From Promethearchaeota archaeon (GTDB taxonomy: Archaea; Asgardarchaeota; Lokiarchaeia; Sigyniarchaeales; SOKP01): 64,000 nucleotides of DNA. Both the position numbers and the translations under genes were made by a program. Where the stretch lies: positions 1-64,000 of the forward strand of contig JAUVNS010000013.1 in NCBI GenBank assembly GCA_030599585.1, given 5' to 3'. The stretch's first letter is position 1; every line of letters starts with the position of its first letter. Positions 15,735 through 24,227 of the stretch are shown piece after piece. Below the pieces are notes generated by a model. The model had not been told where the DNA came from and searched no databases. It saw only the letters and a program-made list of their open reading frames with translations.

Positions 15735-16616
15735 ATGTCAATTGATTGGAGTAAAGCGGAAGAAAAACTTGAAAAGAAGCAAGCAGTAGAGGGTAGAATT
15801 TTACTTGAATTAAGAGGTAAAGGTGATTATTTGAGAGAAAAGCTAGAAGAAGCAAATGAAAACCTATTTCAAAGTAAAGAAGAGTTTTATTTATTATCAA
15901 AAGATCATGAAAATTCAAAAGCTGCTAATAGAAGAGATATCAAAGAAAAAGAAGAAACAATTAATAATTTGAAAATAGAGATTGATGATGTAAAGAGAGA
16001 ATTAGAGAAACATAGTTCTAAAGTAAGTGAACTTGAATTCTTATTGAAAGAAAAAGAGCAAAAATTCTTACAAATAACAAATTCCTCAGGAAGCGAGATT
16101 TCGAAAATAACCTCTGAATTAGAAGCAGCAAGGGATAAAAGTTCAGAATTAGAAAATAATTTAAATAGGGCAATTAGTAATAGCTATGCCAAAGACGAAG
16201 AAATAGGACGGCTAACTGGCAAGGTCGAAGAATTAAGTCGATTAAATAGTATGATCGAAGAATTAGATGCTGAAAAAAATAATTTAGAAGCGCAGTTAAA
16301 GAATTTAAGTGAACAAAAAGAATCAGAAATCCAAAACTTAGAACGTGCCTTAGTCGAGAAAAATAAATTATTAGAGGAACAAGCTATGCGTTACGAAGAA
16401 GTAGAAAAAGAATTAGAAGCCTTAAAGCCTACAGAAATAGAGGAATCGGTTTATTCCCCTTCCTATGAAACACGAATTATTTGTCCTATGTGTGATGCAA
16501 GAGGAAAAAATATTAGAACAGTTGACGACAAAAAAACAGTTCTTTCATATATTGGAAATATCCCGATGTATGCTAAGAAATATGTCTGTATAAATTGTAA
16601 CTACGATTGGAAATAA
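15735..16616 (+). CDS. Long coiled-coil protein with C-terminal zinc ribbon
   Basis: Residues 1-240 of 293 are almost wholly heptad-like and rich in Glu, Lys and Leu (for example ELDAEKNNLEAQLKNLSEQ), a parallel coiled coil. The last 45 residues hold a CPMC...CINC zinc ribbon. No catalytic domain is seen. The gene ends 39 bp before the longin-GTPase-roadblock gene on the same strand, so the two are probably co-transcribed. It may act as a tether, adaptor or effector for that GTPase, in the way coiled coils serve eukaryotic Rab and Arf proteins. That role is inference. The family is not one I can name. Confidence 0.75.
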   Translation: MSIDWSKAEEKLEKKQAVEGRILLELRGKGDYLREKLEEANENLFQSKEEFYLLSKDHENSKAANRRDIKEKEETINNLKIEIDDVKRELEKHSSKVSELEFLLKEKEQKFLQITNSSGSEISKITSELEAARDKSSELENNLNRAISNSYAKDEEIGRLTGKVEELSRLNSMIEELDAEKNNLEAQLKNLSEQKESEIQNLERALVEKNKLLEEQAMRYEEVEKELEALKPTEIEESVYSPSYETRIICPMCDARGKNIRTVDDKKTVLSYIGNIPMYAKKYVCINCNYDWK

Positions 16617-16655
16617 TTAAGAAAATACTAAAAAATCAATAATCTTTGAGTATAA

Positions 16656-18146
16656 GTGATATTACCCTTGATTCAGTATATCAATATCCTCACCCGTGAA
16701 GGCAAATCATTGTTATTCCGAAATTACGGAGCTTCGGATGTCGATAGAGATTTGTTGGTCGGATTTTTAAATATTTTCTCGGATGTTGTGAAGGAAGGAA
16801 GTCAGAGTGACATCAAATCTACAGCTACAGATGAGTACAAATATTTTTACACGATGATTGATGAGATTATAATCGTAGTTTGTACTGATCTTGAAGACGA
16901 GGACTCAATATTAATATCTAAAATTACTACTATAAGGGAAAAATTTATTGAAGAGTATGGAGAAAAATTAACGAGTGGCGAATGGTCAGGAAATCGCAGT
17001 CTGTTTTCTGGATTTGAAAGAGAACTCGACGATATGTTCCTTGGTCCAATAAAAGTAGCGATAATCGGGATGGGGGGATGTGGCAAAAATGACCTCGTAC
17101 GCTTAATCTGTGGCAAAGGTATTAATTTAGAATATATGCCAACCATAAATGTTGATATGTCGAATTTTGATGGAGCGGAGATTGGAATTAACCGTTCCAT
17201 AACGCTGTGGGATTTTGCGGGGCAATCTAACTTTAGGTCTCTCTGGAAAAGTTTACTTGAAAGTACTGATATAGCTCTATTAGTTCTTGATTCAACCTTT
17301 GAGAATGTAAATAAAAGTAAAGATATCATTCAGAAAATTTTAGATAAACATTATCGGGATGTATTAGTTATCGGTATAGCGAACAAACAAGACATGCCTG
17401 GTAGATTAACACCGCAATTTTGCGAAAGAATCCTCTCCCAAGCGGAAAGAGAACCTCCGATCAAAGTCCATGGAATGGTTGCAACTAACCATGCATATCG
17501 AGAGAAAATCCTCGCGATCTTAAGAGATGCGATAAATAAAATTTCCAATGGTTTTAAACCTAGTTCTGAAATCAAATTGCAAACACAATTTAATGATAAA
17601 GCGAGCCAAGAATTCGAACAGTTTAAGATTGAAAAATCCAATAAAGAAGCAATAGAAAGGGCTGAGAGTTATTTTAAAACAAATGAAACTAATAGGATTA
17701 AGAAAGTAATTGATAATATACTTTCAAAGATTATAAAATCCGATAGTGGTATTAAAAAAGTAATAGTAGTTGACAGAACAGGACTAACGATTGCAAGCGT
17801 TTCTAAATTTTCATACTTTCCAGCGGATGTCGATGGTATCGGTGCGATTGCAAGCGCTGTATTTTGTGCGAGTGAGCAACAAGGAAAAAATCTAGATCTT
17901 AACGATTTAGAAATTGTTATTAGTGAATTCTCAGGAGGAAAGATTTTTACCTCAAGTTTTGGTCCAAAGGGTATATTCACCCTCATTTCTGATCCAGATA
18001 TTAATATTGGATTGATTAGATTAATATTAAAGCGTTCAGGAGACGAATTGAAAAAGATTCTTGACAAATTCTTATCAAATATTCATAATAATTTAGATCC
18101 TGGAGACCCTGGCTCTGCAAGTGAAGCTGCATTAGTAGACTTTTGA
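16656..18146 (+). CDS. Longin-like / Arf-Ras-type small GTPase / roadblock fusion protein
   Basis: The 496-residue protein has three parts. Residues 1-125 look like a longin domain (INILTREGKSLLFRNYG, then DRDLLVGFLNIFSDVV). Residues 130-310 are a small GTPase with G1 GMGGCGKN at 138-145, a switch I Thr at 163 (PTINVD), G3 DFAGQ at 186-190 and G4 NKQD at 243-246. Residues about 345-475 are a roadblock/LC7 domain (IKKVIVVDRTGLTIAS, then AIASAVFCASEQQGK). The P-loop Ser/Thr that binds Mg2+ is Asn145, the change made in dominant-negative Ras S17N. Longin and roadblock domains normally act as separate partners of small GTPases, so this may be a self-regulating switch. The start is GTG at 16656; no ATG lies near it. 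It follows the coiled-coil gene by 39 bp. Confidence 0.85.
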   Translation: MILPLIQYINILTREGKSLLFRNYGASDVDRDLLVGFLNIFSDVVKEGSQSDIKSTATDEYKYFYTMIDEIIIVVCTDLEDEDSILISKITTIREKFIEEYGEKLTSGEWSGNRSLFSGFERELDDMFLGPIKVAIIGMGGCGKNDLVRLICGKGINLEYMPTINVDMSNFDGAEIGINRSITLWDFAGQSNFRSLWKSLLESTDIALLVLDSTFENVNKSKDIIQKILDKHYRDVLVIGIANKQDMPGRLTPQFCERILSQAEREPPIKVHGMVATNHAYREKILAILRDAINKISNGFKPSSEIKLQTQFNDKASQEFEQFKIEKSNKEAIERAESYFKTNETNRIKKVIDNILSKIIKSDSGIKKVIVVDRTGLTIASVSKFSYFPADVDGIGAIASAVFCASEQQGKNLDLNDLEIVISEFSGGKIFTSSFGPKGIFTLISDPDINIGLIRLILKRSGDELKKILDKFLSNIHNNLDPGDPGSASEAALVDF

Positions 18147-18202
18147 TAAGGGAAAAGTGTTAAATATGTCACTAAGAAGGTTGTTCTTGTTTCTTACCTT
18201 TG

Positions 18203-18223
18203 CTCATAGATTTTGTCTATGAG
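18203..18223 (+). other. Hairpin downstream of the GTPase gene
   Basis: CTCATAGA and TCTATGAG form a perfect 8-bp stem around a TTTTG loop. Outer arms AAGGTT (about 18177-18182) and AACCTT (18228-18233) could close a second stem. No T-run follows, so it is not a simple terminator. It lies 57 bp after the GTPase stop and 98 bp before the next gene. Confidence 0.45.
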
Positions 18224-18320
18224 GACTAACCTTATTAATGAAATTTGGCTACCCTTTAAATGGAATATTATACTATATTACAGAAATTCCAAAAAAAAAA
18301 ACATATAAAAGTGATTTAAG

Positions 18321-18635
18321 ATGCCAAAGTGCCCATATTGTAAAGAGAAGCTCGAAATAAAACTCGAGATTAGCCCAGGACCAATCAATGACAAGTTTAA
18401 AGATGATCTTATAAAAACTTACGAGAATTTCATAGATATTCAAGCTGAGGTCGTCCCATTTGGGGGAAAGATGATAAAACGAATGGCACAATATAGTTTA
18501 AAATTCATTAAACGATATTTAGATAAAATTGGAGCCATACCGCTAATATTCCACTCGTGTTCAAAATGCGATTCTGTAATATCATCCCAAACCATAGTTG
18601 ATTTAATGTCTTCAGGAAGTTCAGGTTCCTCATAA
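18321..18635 (+). CDS. Small zinc-ribbon protein
   Basis: The 104-residue protein has a CPYC pair at residues 4-7 and a CSKC pair near 80, together able to bind one zinc. Between them is a helical stretch (KFKDDLIKTYENF, then KRMAQYSLKFIKRYLDKIG). The tail is Ser/Gly-rich. The family is not recognised. It lies downstream of the GTPase gene but is separated by 174 bp with a possible promoter (ctttaaatgg, about 18254-18263), so it is probably its own unit. A T-run follows the stop. Confidence 0.65.
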   Translation: MPKCPYCKEKLEIKLEISPGPINDKFKDDLIKTYENFIDIQAEVVPFGGKMIKRMAQYSLKFIKRYLDKIGAIPLIFHSCSKCDSVISSQTIVDLMSSGSSGSS

Positions 18636-18639
18636 TACC

Positions 18640-18650
18640 TTTTTTTTTTT
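18640..18650 (+). terminator. T-run terminator after the zinc-ribbon gene
   Basis: Eleven T residues begin 5 bp after the stop codon at 18635, a typical archaeal intrinsic termination signal. No stem precedes it, as is usual in archaea. Confidence 0.6.
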
Positions 18651-18824
18651 AATTCTTTTCTAAAGATATATCTAGAATGAGCTTTTTTTCTATTACTTCA
18701 TTAGTTTCTAAAAGTTTTCTTTAACTTCGAAGAGGAGAAAAAAAAGAATAATATCTCATATACCCTTTTTTTTTGTTTAAATACATTCGAGGACTTTGAA
18801 TATAAATTATGAGGTGAACCTAAT

Positions 18825-18962
18825 ATCGTTGTCACAAAAGAAGAGATATTAATCATAGATTCTTCAGAAGAACCTTTCGATTACGCCCGGATTTTAGATT
18901 ACACGCGATTTGAACCACCTGCGGAACTGAGTTTACCCGCTTACGCGTTCGAACGAGATTAA
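18825..18962 (+). CDS. Candidate 45-residue protein with a non-standard start codon
   Basis: An open frame of 45 codons ends at TAA 18960-18962 and encodes EEPFDYARILDYTRFEPP near its middle. It has no ATG, GTG or TTG. However, GAGGTG at 18811-18816 lies 8 bp before an in-frame ATC at 18825, and a TATA-like tttaaata lies at about 18776-18783, about 30 bp further upstream. Promoter, ribosome site and a protein-like composition favour a real short gene, but the start is unusual. It could instead be a gene remnant. The family is not recognised. It fills much of the otherwise empty 384-bp gap at 18636-19019. Confidence 0.3.
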   Translation: MVVTKEEILIIDSSEEPFDYARILDYTRFEPPAELSLPAYAFERD

Positions 18963-19019
18963 GGTTGATAATAAATTAAGATTAAGCCTCTCAAAATGAA
19001 GAGAGTTTAGAGATATCTT

Positions 19020-19595
19020 TTATTCAGGCTTTTTTTTACAGGAATGAGTTAATCGCTCTTCTTTATTAAGCTTAATTCCGCAATATTCGCAATGTATTTC
19101 TTCTTCGGGGTCTTTTTTTTTTAGGGGGGTACGAAGTTGTACTTGAGGGGCCATTGCGAAGTCGTCTGGTGGTTTTGGAGGGTTTAAAATATAAGGATAT
19201 GGAGGATTATCCTCACCATCATCATCATAGTGACCAGATCGCCAAATTTTTCCCAAATGCTTCCCTAAATCAGGGAGGATTAATCTAAGTCTAACATCTT
19301 TCGTAGTAGACACTGTCAAAACCGCGTTTGGACCCGCCTGCATTACCAAGATATATCCCTCGCTTCCTTTTATGTACAACTGATCGAAATCTCCTTTTCT
19401 CATTTCTATAATTGCCTTTTCAGATAAAGAGAGTAAAGCTGCAGTCATTGCAGCGATCTTCGTTTCATCGACACCTTGCGGGAGTGCAGAAGCAATAGGA
19501 AGACCTTCAGCAGACACAATAGCGGCAGATTTTACTTCTGGAATTGCTCCGAGTAATTTTTTCAAAAGATCATTTAAATTGTCAACAGAATCCAT
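19020..19595 (-). CDS. Roadblock/LC7 domain protein with C-terminal zinc finger
   Basis: Residues 1-115 of 191 form a roadblock/LC7 (MglB-like) domain: LLKKLLGAIPEVKSAAIVSA, GLPIASALP, then AAMTAALLSLSEKAI and ILVMQAGPNAVLTV. A Pro-rich linker (about 120-160) leads to a CEYC...H..C element that may bind zinc. Roadblock proteins act as GTPase-activating or scaffold partners of small GTPases such as MglA and Rag. It lies 0.9 kb from the GTPase fusion on the opposite strand and could be one of its partners. The ATG at 19595 is well placed for a whole domain. Confidence 0.85.
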   Translation of the reverse strand: MDSVDNLNDLLKKLLGAIPEVKSAAIVSAEGLPIASALPQGVDETKIAAMTAALLSLSEKAIIEMRKGDFDQLYIKGSEGYILVMQAGPNAVLTVSTTKDVRLRLILPDLGKHLGKIWRSGHYDDDGEDNPPYPYILNPPKPPDDFAMAPQVQLRTPLKKKDPEEEIHCEYCGIKLNKEERLTHSCKKKPE

Positions 19596-19731
19596 TAGTA
19601 ATACTTTCTCCTTCGCACTAAATACCTATTTTTATTAGATAAAAATAGTTTAATAGAAGATTATTAAGAATATATTTTCGCTAATAGATTAAATTAATTT
19701 ATAAAATTTTAAAAAAAATTAAAAAAAAATT

Positions 19732-20916
19732 TTAATCTCGTAGACCTAATATGGTTGTTGCACAAACGCTAAACGCACCGCCAAGATTATGACACAAACC
19801 GATCTTGGCATCAGGCACTTGTCTTCCTTCAGCACGGCCTTGAACTTGCTTGCTAATCTCTGTAAGCATCCGGCAACCGGTACTTCCAATGGGATGACCA
19901 AAACTTTTCAGCCCTCCAGATGGATTTACGGCAGTTTCTCCGTCCCAATTGAATGTGCCATTCTTGAGTTCTTCAGCTGCTTGACCTCTATCACAGAATT
20001 GTAAATCTTGACAATTTATGAGTTCTGTGATCGTAAAACAGTCATGAACTTCTGCGGCGTCAATTTGTTTTCGTGGATCGGTGATTCCCGCTTCTTTATA
20101 AGCATACTTCGCTGCTTTTACGGTCGATGGAAATGCAGTAAAGTCTGCTCCAGGTCCGTTGGGAGGTACGTACCAAGGAAAATTGGTGTGGGCAGAAATC
20201 GCATTGGCTTTCACCACTACGTAGTCATCCGCATGAGCGTAAGATTCTGCGAGTTCTGGTCTCGTAAGGATCAACGCAGCTGCTCCATCTGACATAGCGC
20301 AACAGTCAAATCTACCTAGAGGGTCCGCAATCATGGGGGCACTCATCGCCGCATCAATGGTAATAGGTCTTCTGAAATGTGCTTTTGGGTGATGAGAACC
20401 ATTATCATGATTTTTTACAGCAACTCGAGCTAAATCTTCCTTTGTCCAACCGAATTCGTGGAAACATCTGGTTGCAGCCATTGAAAACATTGCGGGTGCG
20501 GAAGGTGTTGGATATAGGGGATGTCCAAATTGTTTAAATCCAGGCAAGCCACTGCCACCTTCATCCATTAGCTTCTCTACTCCACAAGCGAGAACAATAT
20601 CATATGCTCCAGAAGCAACAGCGAAACATGCATTACGGAATGCATCCATACCAGAAGCGCAGTAATTTTCCACGCGAGTAGAAGGTTTTCCATCCAATCT
20701 TAGGATATCTTCTACCATAGCACCGGAAAGTCCAGTAAAATAGTAAAAAATTCCAACCCAGCTTGCATCAACTTCATCTTTTTTTATTCCAGCGTCTTTA
20801 ATGGCACTCTGGAACGCTTCGAAAAGCAGATCGTATTGCGACTTATCCCACCGTTCTCCATATTTTGTCATATCGCATCCGATAATTGCTACTTTATCTT
20901 TTATACCATGTCTCAT
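19732..20916 (-). CDS. Thiolase-family acyl-CoA acyltransferase
   Basis: This is a complete archaeal thiolase (SCPx-like branch) of 394 residues. It keeps the nucleophile Cys in ENYCASGMDAF, the EVHDCFT motif, and GHPIGSTGC with the second catalytic Cys. It would condense or cleave acyl-CoA. I start it at ATG 20916 (MRHGIKDKVAIIG) because a strong ribosome site, AAGGAGGT, lies just upstream; a longer frame to 20964 would overlap the preceding gene. The 14-bp gap and the overlap of the ribosome site with the upstream stop show co-transcription with the HMGS-like/DUF35 gene. Such pairs form channelling complexes in archaeal mevalonate synthesis, where DUF35 bridges thiolase and HMGS. The catalytic change in the partner leaves the pathway open. 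Confidence 0.85.
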   Translation of the reverse strand: MRHGIKDKVAIIGCDMTKYGERWDKSQYDLLFEAFQSAIKDAGIKKDEVDASWVGIFYYFTGLSGAMVEDILRLDGKPSTRVENYCASGMDAFRNACFAVASGAYDIVLACGVEKLMDEGGSGLPGFKQFGHPLYPTPSAPAMFSMAATRCFHEFGWTKEDLARVAVKNHDNGSHHPKAHFRRPITIDAAMSAPMIADPLGRFDCCAMSDGAAALILTRPELAESYAHADDYVVVKANAISAHTNFPWYVPPNGPGADFTAFPSTVKAAKYAYKEAGITDPRKQIDAAEVHDCFTITELINCQDLQFCDRGQAAEELKNGTFNWDGETAVNPSGGLKSFGHPIGSTGCRMLTEISKQVQGRAEGRQVPDAKIGLCHNLGGAFSVCATTILGLRD

Positions 20917-20923
20917 AGTTATT

Positions 20924-20931
20924 ACCTCCTT
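20924..20931 (-). promoter_or_regulatory. Ribosome binding site deciding the thiolase start
   Basis: AAGGAGGT on the minus strand lies 7 bp before ATG 20916 and overlaps the stop of the upstream gene, fixing the start and coupling the two genes. Confidence 0.7.
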
Positions 20932-22376
20932 TAAGGTCTCCCCCTCACGGGTCGACATTTCCAATAATAATTTTTAAATTCAGCACCTTCGTGTTCTTTT
21001 CTGAAGGTCATCTCGACTCTCATCCCAATTTTGACATTTTCTTCGGGTTTTTCAATTTCAGTCATATTTACGAGCACTCTACCACCACCATCAAGGTCTA
21101 CCACGCATCGAGGGACGGGTGTGTTGAGATATGCTCCACCAACCAAGTGATCAAGTGTAAACGTGAAGAGTTCTCCTTTCTTTGCGAGTTTTATGCTTTC
21201 AAGTTGATCATCAGCTCTACAGACGGAACAAGCTCGTGACATGTTTGGATATTGCACAGCTCCACAATTCTTGCATTTTACACCATACCATTTATAAACT
21301 GAGGCAGTATCACGCCAGATTAAGACAGCTGAGCTTTTACGTATATATCTATCTTTATCGATCAATTCTTTGAACTCAATAAAATTGTTGTAATTCTTTA
21401 GGAGGGTCATCGATTTTTGGTGACCGACAAAGCCCATCCTTCCTTTGCTAATAGCTTTAACACCATCTTTATCTCGAACTTGCATTAGAATTGCATCTGC
21501 TCCATCTCCATAACCAGCCATGATGATCTTGGCATCTGGTTTGGGTCTTCGTAAGCTAGCAATGAGGAGCATGAAGGGCATTGGTGTCCCCGTGTCACCT
21601 ACTTGAAAGAATAATCCATTCTGAGCGACTCCTTGGCCAAATTTCATTATTTTAGAGATTCTACTGTGCATTCGGGGGTTACTATAGTAATAAGCTGCAA
21701 TTGCGATGTCTTCAGTAGGATTTAAATTATTGCGTTTCAAGATTTCGGACATAACCTTCGTAATGCTTTCCACATAAAACTTCGCGTCCATTTTAGGTTC
21801 AAAAGTCCTGATAAATTTATCTTTTTCCGCTCTTTTCCACGGACCAGTCACATTTGCTGAGACAGAATAATAATCATCAATCGAAATTGGGATATTTTCT
21901 TCATCCGCAACGAGTATAGCTGCTGCGCCATCAGCAAATCCGTATTCCCACATGGTTGAGGGCTCAGGTTTTCTAGTATCAGCTGCAATTACCAGGATGC
22001 TGTTGATGTCTTTGTTAGCCTTGACTGTATCAACAGCCCTAGTTAAGGCAGTTGTACCTGCTTTAGTAGAATCCGTGAAATCTGCGGTAATGATGTCCTC
22101 TCTCATATCGAGTACTGTAGCGATTAATGACGCTGAATCTTTTTCGGTGTACACTTGTGTTGTTGAAGCAAAGAATATTCCATCAACCGTCTTTGGGTCA
22201 ATTCCCGCCAAGCAATCAAGTCCTGCTTCTACGGACATTGTCAAGCTGTCCTCATCTACCATTGCTACTGCTTTAGTCCCGGGAACTACGGGAAAATCCC
22301 ATGCTTTCGCAATAAGTTCTCTGGGCAGCATATATTTAGGTAAATAAGCACCATAACTTTTAATACCAATTGGCAT
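20931..22376 (-). CDS. HMG-CoA-synthase-like protein fused to a DUF35 zinc-ribbon/OB domain, lacking the catalytic Cys
   Basis: Residues 1-345 of 481 have the HMGS/KAS III thiolase fold (MPIGIKSYGAYLPKYMLPRE, then FADGAAAILVADEE). Residues 355-481 are a DUF35 domain with a CKNC...CSVC zinc ribbon and an OB fold. In archaeal HMGS and DUF35 these are separate proteins that form a complex with thiolase. The position of the nucleophilic Cys in the usual NACKAGT motif is Thr104 here (TDSTKAGT), so covalent acetyl transfer should be impossible. It may be a structural or acyl-CoA-handing partner of the downstream thiolase, or it may do other chemistry. The ATG start at 22376 is the natural HMGS N-terminus. 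Confidence 0.8.
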   Translation of the reverse strand: MPIGIKSYGAYLPKYMLPRELIAKAWDFPVVPGTKAVAMVDEDSLTMSVEAGLDCLAGIDPKTVDGIFFASTTQVYTEKDSASLIATVLDMREDIITADFTDSTKAGTTALTRAVDTVKANKDINSILVIAADTRKPEPSTMWEYGFADGAAAILVADEENIPISIDDYYSVSANVTGPWKRAEKDKFIRTFEPKMDAKFYVESITKVMSEILKRNNLNPTEDIAIAAYYYSNPRMHSRISKIMKFGQGVAQNGLFFQVGDTGTPMPFMLLIASLRRPKPDAKIIMAGYGDGADAILMQVRDKDGVKAISKGRMGFVGHQKSMTLLKNYNNFIEFKELIDKDRYIRKSSAVLIWRDTASVYKWYGVKCKNCGAVQYPNMSRACSVCRADDQLESIKLAKKGELFTFTLDHLVGGAYLNTPVPRCVVDLDGGGRVLVNMTEIEKPEENVKIGMRVEMTFRKEHEGAEFKNYYWKCRPVRGRP

Positions 22377-22560
22377 ATTAATTTTTTACCTCTATTATCT
22401 CTTATTTTTGTTATTTGGATATATTTAATTAATTATATGATTCTCAATTTTTTAAATTAAATATATTTTGGTTTTTAATTCTGACTGAAGATGTTTTTCA
22501 AAAACCAATTTTTTTAAGAATAAGATGGATGCTAATCAATACGAGCTTTTTTTGGGAAAT

Positions 22561-23055
22561 TCAATCGTTTTCAAATTTTTTTTCTAAAACGGTTATTATA
22601 GGCTTGAATCCGACTTTACCGAAAACATCTATTAATTTTTGTAATTTTTTGCCTCCCCCATAAGCCATATTGATCCTTACAGCTTCGCATCCCCACGATT
22701 TGAGTATCTGTGTAGCCCGATCTGCGAGAATTTGACCTACACCTTTTCCAATGAATTCTTTTTTCGTCGCCCAATTATTTAAGTATCCAATATACTGTCC
22801 TAAGTTGTTTTTAACTCCTTCCAGCATTCCCAATGAAACAACTTGTCCTGTTGATTTTAATTCAGCTATCAATGTAATTCGTTTTAAGTTTGGTTTGAAT
22901 TGCCTTAGACCAGATGTTTCCCGCCATTTTGACTCTACGAATCCGATATTGAACTTACTTTGAAGTTCTAATAATATCTTTAAAGTAGCTTGGTAATCAG
23001 ATGTTCTATAATTTCTAATGATAATATCTTCTTCTTTAATTAAATCGTCGGACAT
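22561..23055 (-). CDS. GNAT-family N-acetyltransferase
   Basis: The 164-residue protein has the GNAT layout: IIIRNYRTSDYQATLKILL at the N-terminus, a central strand (IGYLNNWATKKEF) and the acetyl-CoA loop GKGVGQILADRATQILK. It then has a C-terminal strand FKPIITVLEKKF. It would transfer an acetyl group from acetyl-CoA to an amine; the substrate is unknown. It lies 24 bp downstream of the 23080-24111 gene on the same strand, so the two are likely one transcript. Confidence 0.8.
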   Translation of the reverse strand: MSDDLIKEEDIIIRNYRTSDYQATLKILLELQSKFNIGFVESKWRETSGLRQFKPNLKRITLIAELKSTGQVVSLGMLEGVKNNLGQYIGYLNNWATKKEFIGKGVGQILADRATQILKSWGCEAVRINMAYGGGKKLQKLIDVFGKVGFKPIITVLEKKFEND

Positions 23056-23079
23056 ATTTTTCTACCCATTATTTGTATT

Positions 23080-24111
23080 TTATGTAGTTTTTAAAAGGTT
23101 TAAATCAATTCTTTTTGACAACAACTTCTCGTTGCTAACTTCGTCAATGATAAAGAATATATACTCGTCAATATGAGGTATGATAGGTGATATAAAAACT
23201 AGTTCTTCTTGTGGGAACCAGTTTTCGATGGTTTCAATCATAATCTCTTTTTCAAAATACTCTTTAAGATGATTAATTTTCACGATTATCCCCTTAGCTT
23301 CTTCTAGGGTGTTGTTTTGAACCAATATTTCCAATTCTTGGCTATCTTCTATAATATTTATTTTAAGTAGCATAAATTGTTTTTTGTCGGCAAAGGTCAC
23401 TTCTCCCTTCTTGTTAGGGTCAAATAATTGAATGCTTGAGAAAGAGCCTTTATAATCCTTACTTTCTATATGCGATACATCTAACCCCTTAAACGCTAAA
23501 TATGCTATAGCTTTTTGCATTCGTATTGATGTAGCGTCTGAATTTTTTATCACATCAGAAAAGAAAGTATTCGTTGTTATTTCGATTGAATCTCTAAGGT
23601 TTTTTTTGATTACCTGGCCAATTTCTATGCGTTTTTTAATTTTAGGAGATTTAATTACTTCATCTTGTAATATTTCAGAGTCAATTATTTCAAACAACTT
23701 GTCTTCATATCTATCTTTTATTTCTTGAGTCAAAATTCTTATTAGCTCGTCCCCAAAAAGCTCAATATTGTTTGGCAGTGATACTATTATCACAATTGTT
23801 TCAGGGGTATCGTCATGAAGTCCAGATCGTCGTTTTTCTCTTTTTGATTGAGTGAGAAATTTCTTACCGAAGAATGTGTATCCTTTGTATTCAAGATCTA
23901 TATGATCTAACGCGTCGGATTCGTCTAAACTCAAAAACCAAATTGGATGATATTTAATCGGACGCATAAAGGCTTTGTCGTTCTTATACTTTTCAACGGG
24001 ATATATTAACAAAGGCATATGTCCTTGAGCTTCGTCAAAATATAGGACATAAACTACTGCTAATTCCTCAAAAGGATTTTTTTCCGATGTTGATTCAAAT
24101 AATTCAGCCAA
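23080..24111 (-). CDS. Protein of unknown function, possible N-terminal longin-like domain
   Basis: The family is not recognised. The 343-residue protein is soluble, without signal peptide or membrane helix. Residues 15-160 show alternating strands and helices (AVVYVLYFDEAQGHMPLLIY, then ETIVIIVSLPNNIELFGDEL) loosely like a longin or roadblock fold. A charged middle (about 165-200) is followed by another alpha/beta part ending near PHIDEYIFFIIDE. The gene stands divergent to the enolase-family gene and 24 bp upstream of the GNAT gene. The longin idea is a guess from pattern and needs structure prediction. Confidence 0.65.
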   Translation of the reverse strand: MAELFESTSEKNPFEELAVVYVLYFDEAQGHMPLLIYPVEKYKNDKAFMRPIKYHPIWFLSLDESDALDHIDLEYKGYTFFGKKFLTQSKREKRRSGLHDDTPETIVIIVSLPNNIELFGDELIRILTQEIKDRYEDKLFEIIDSEILQDEVIKSPKIKKRIEIGQVIKKNLRDSIEITTNTFFSDVIKNSDATSIRMQKAIAYLAFKGLDVSHIESKDYKGSFSSIQLFDPNKKGEVTFADKKQFMLLKINIIEDSQELEILVQNNTLEEAKGIIVKINHLKEYFEKEIMIETIENWFPQEELVFISPIIPHIDEYIFFIIDEVSNEKLLSKRIDLNLLKTT

Positions 24112-24227
24112 GAACGTACCCTTATAGTCGTTTTTTTTGAACTGCTATGGAAAGAAATAATTCTTTGTCTAAAAGTTTAATTAAAAAATATGTATTATTA
24201 ATAATAACAGTTTTAAAGTGAGTATTT

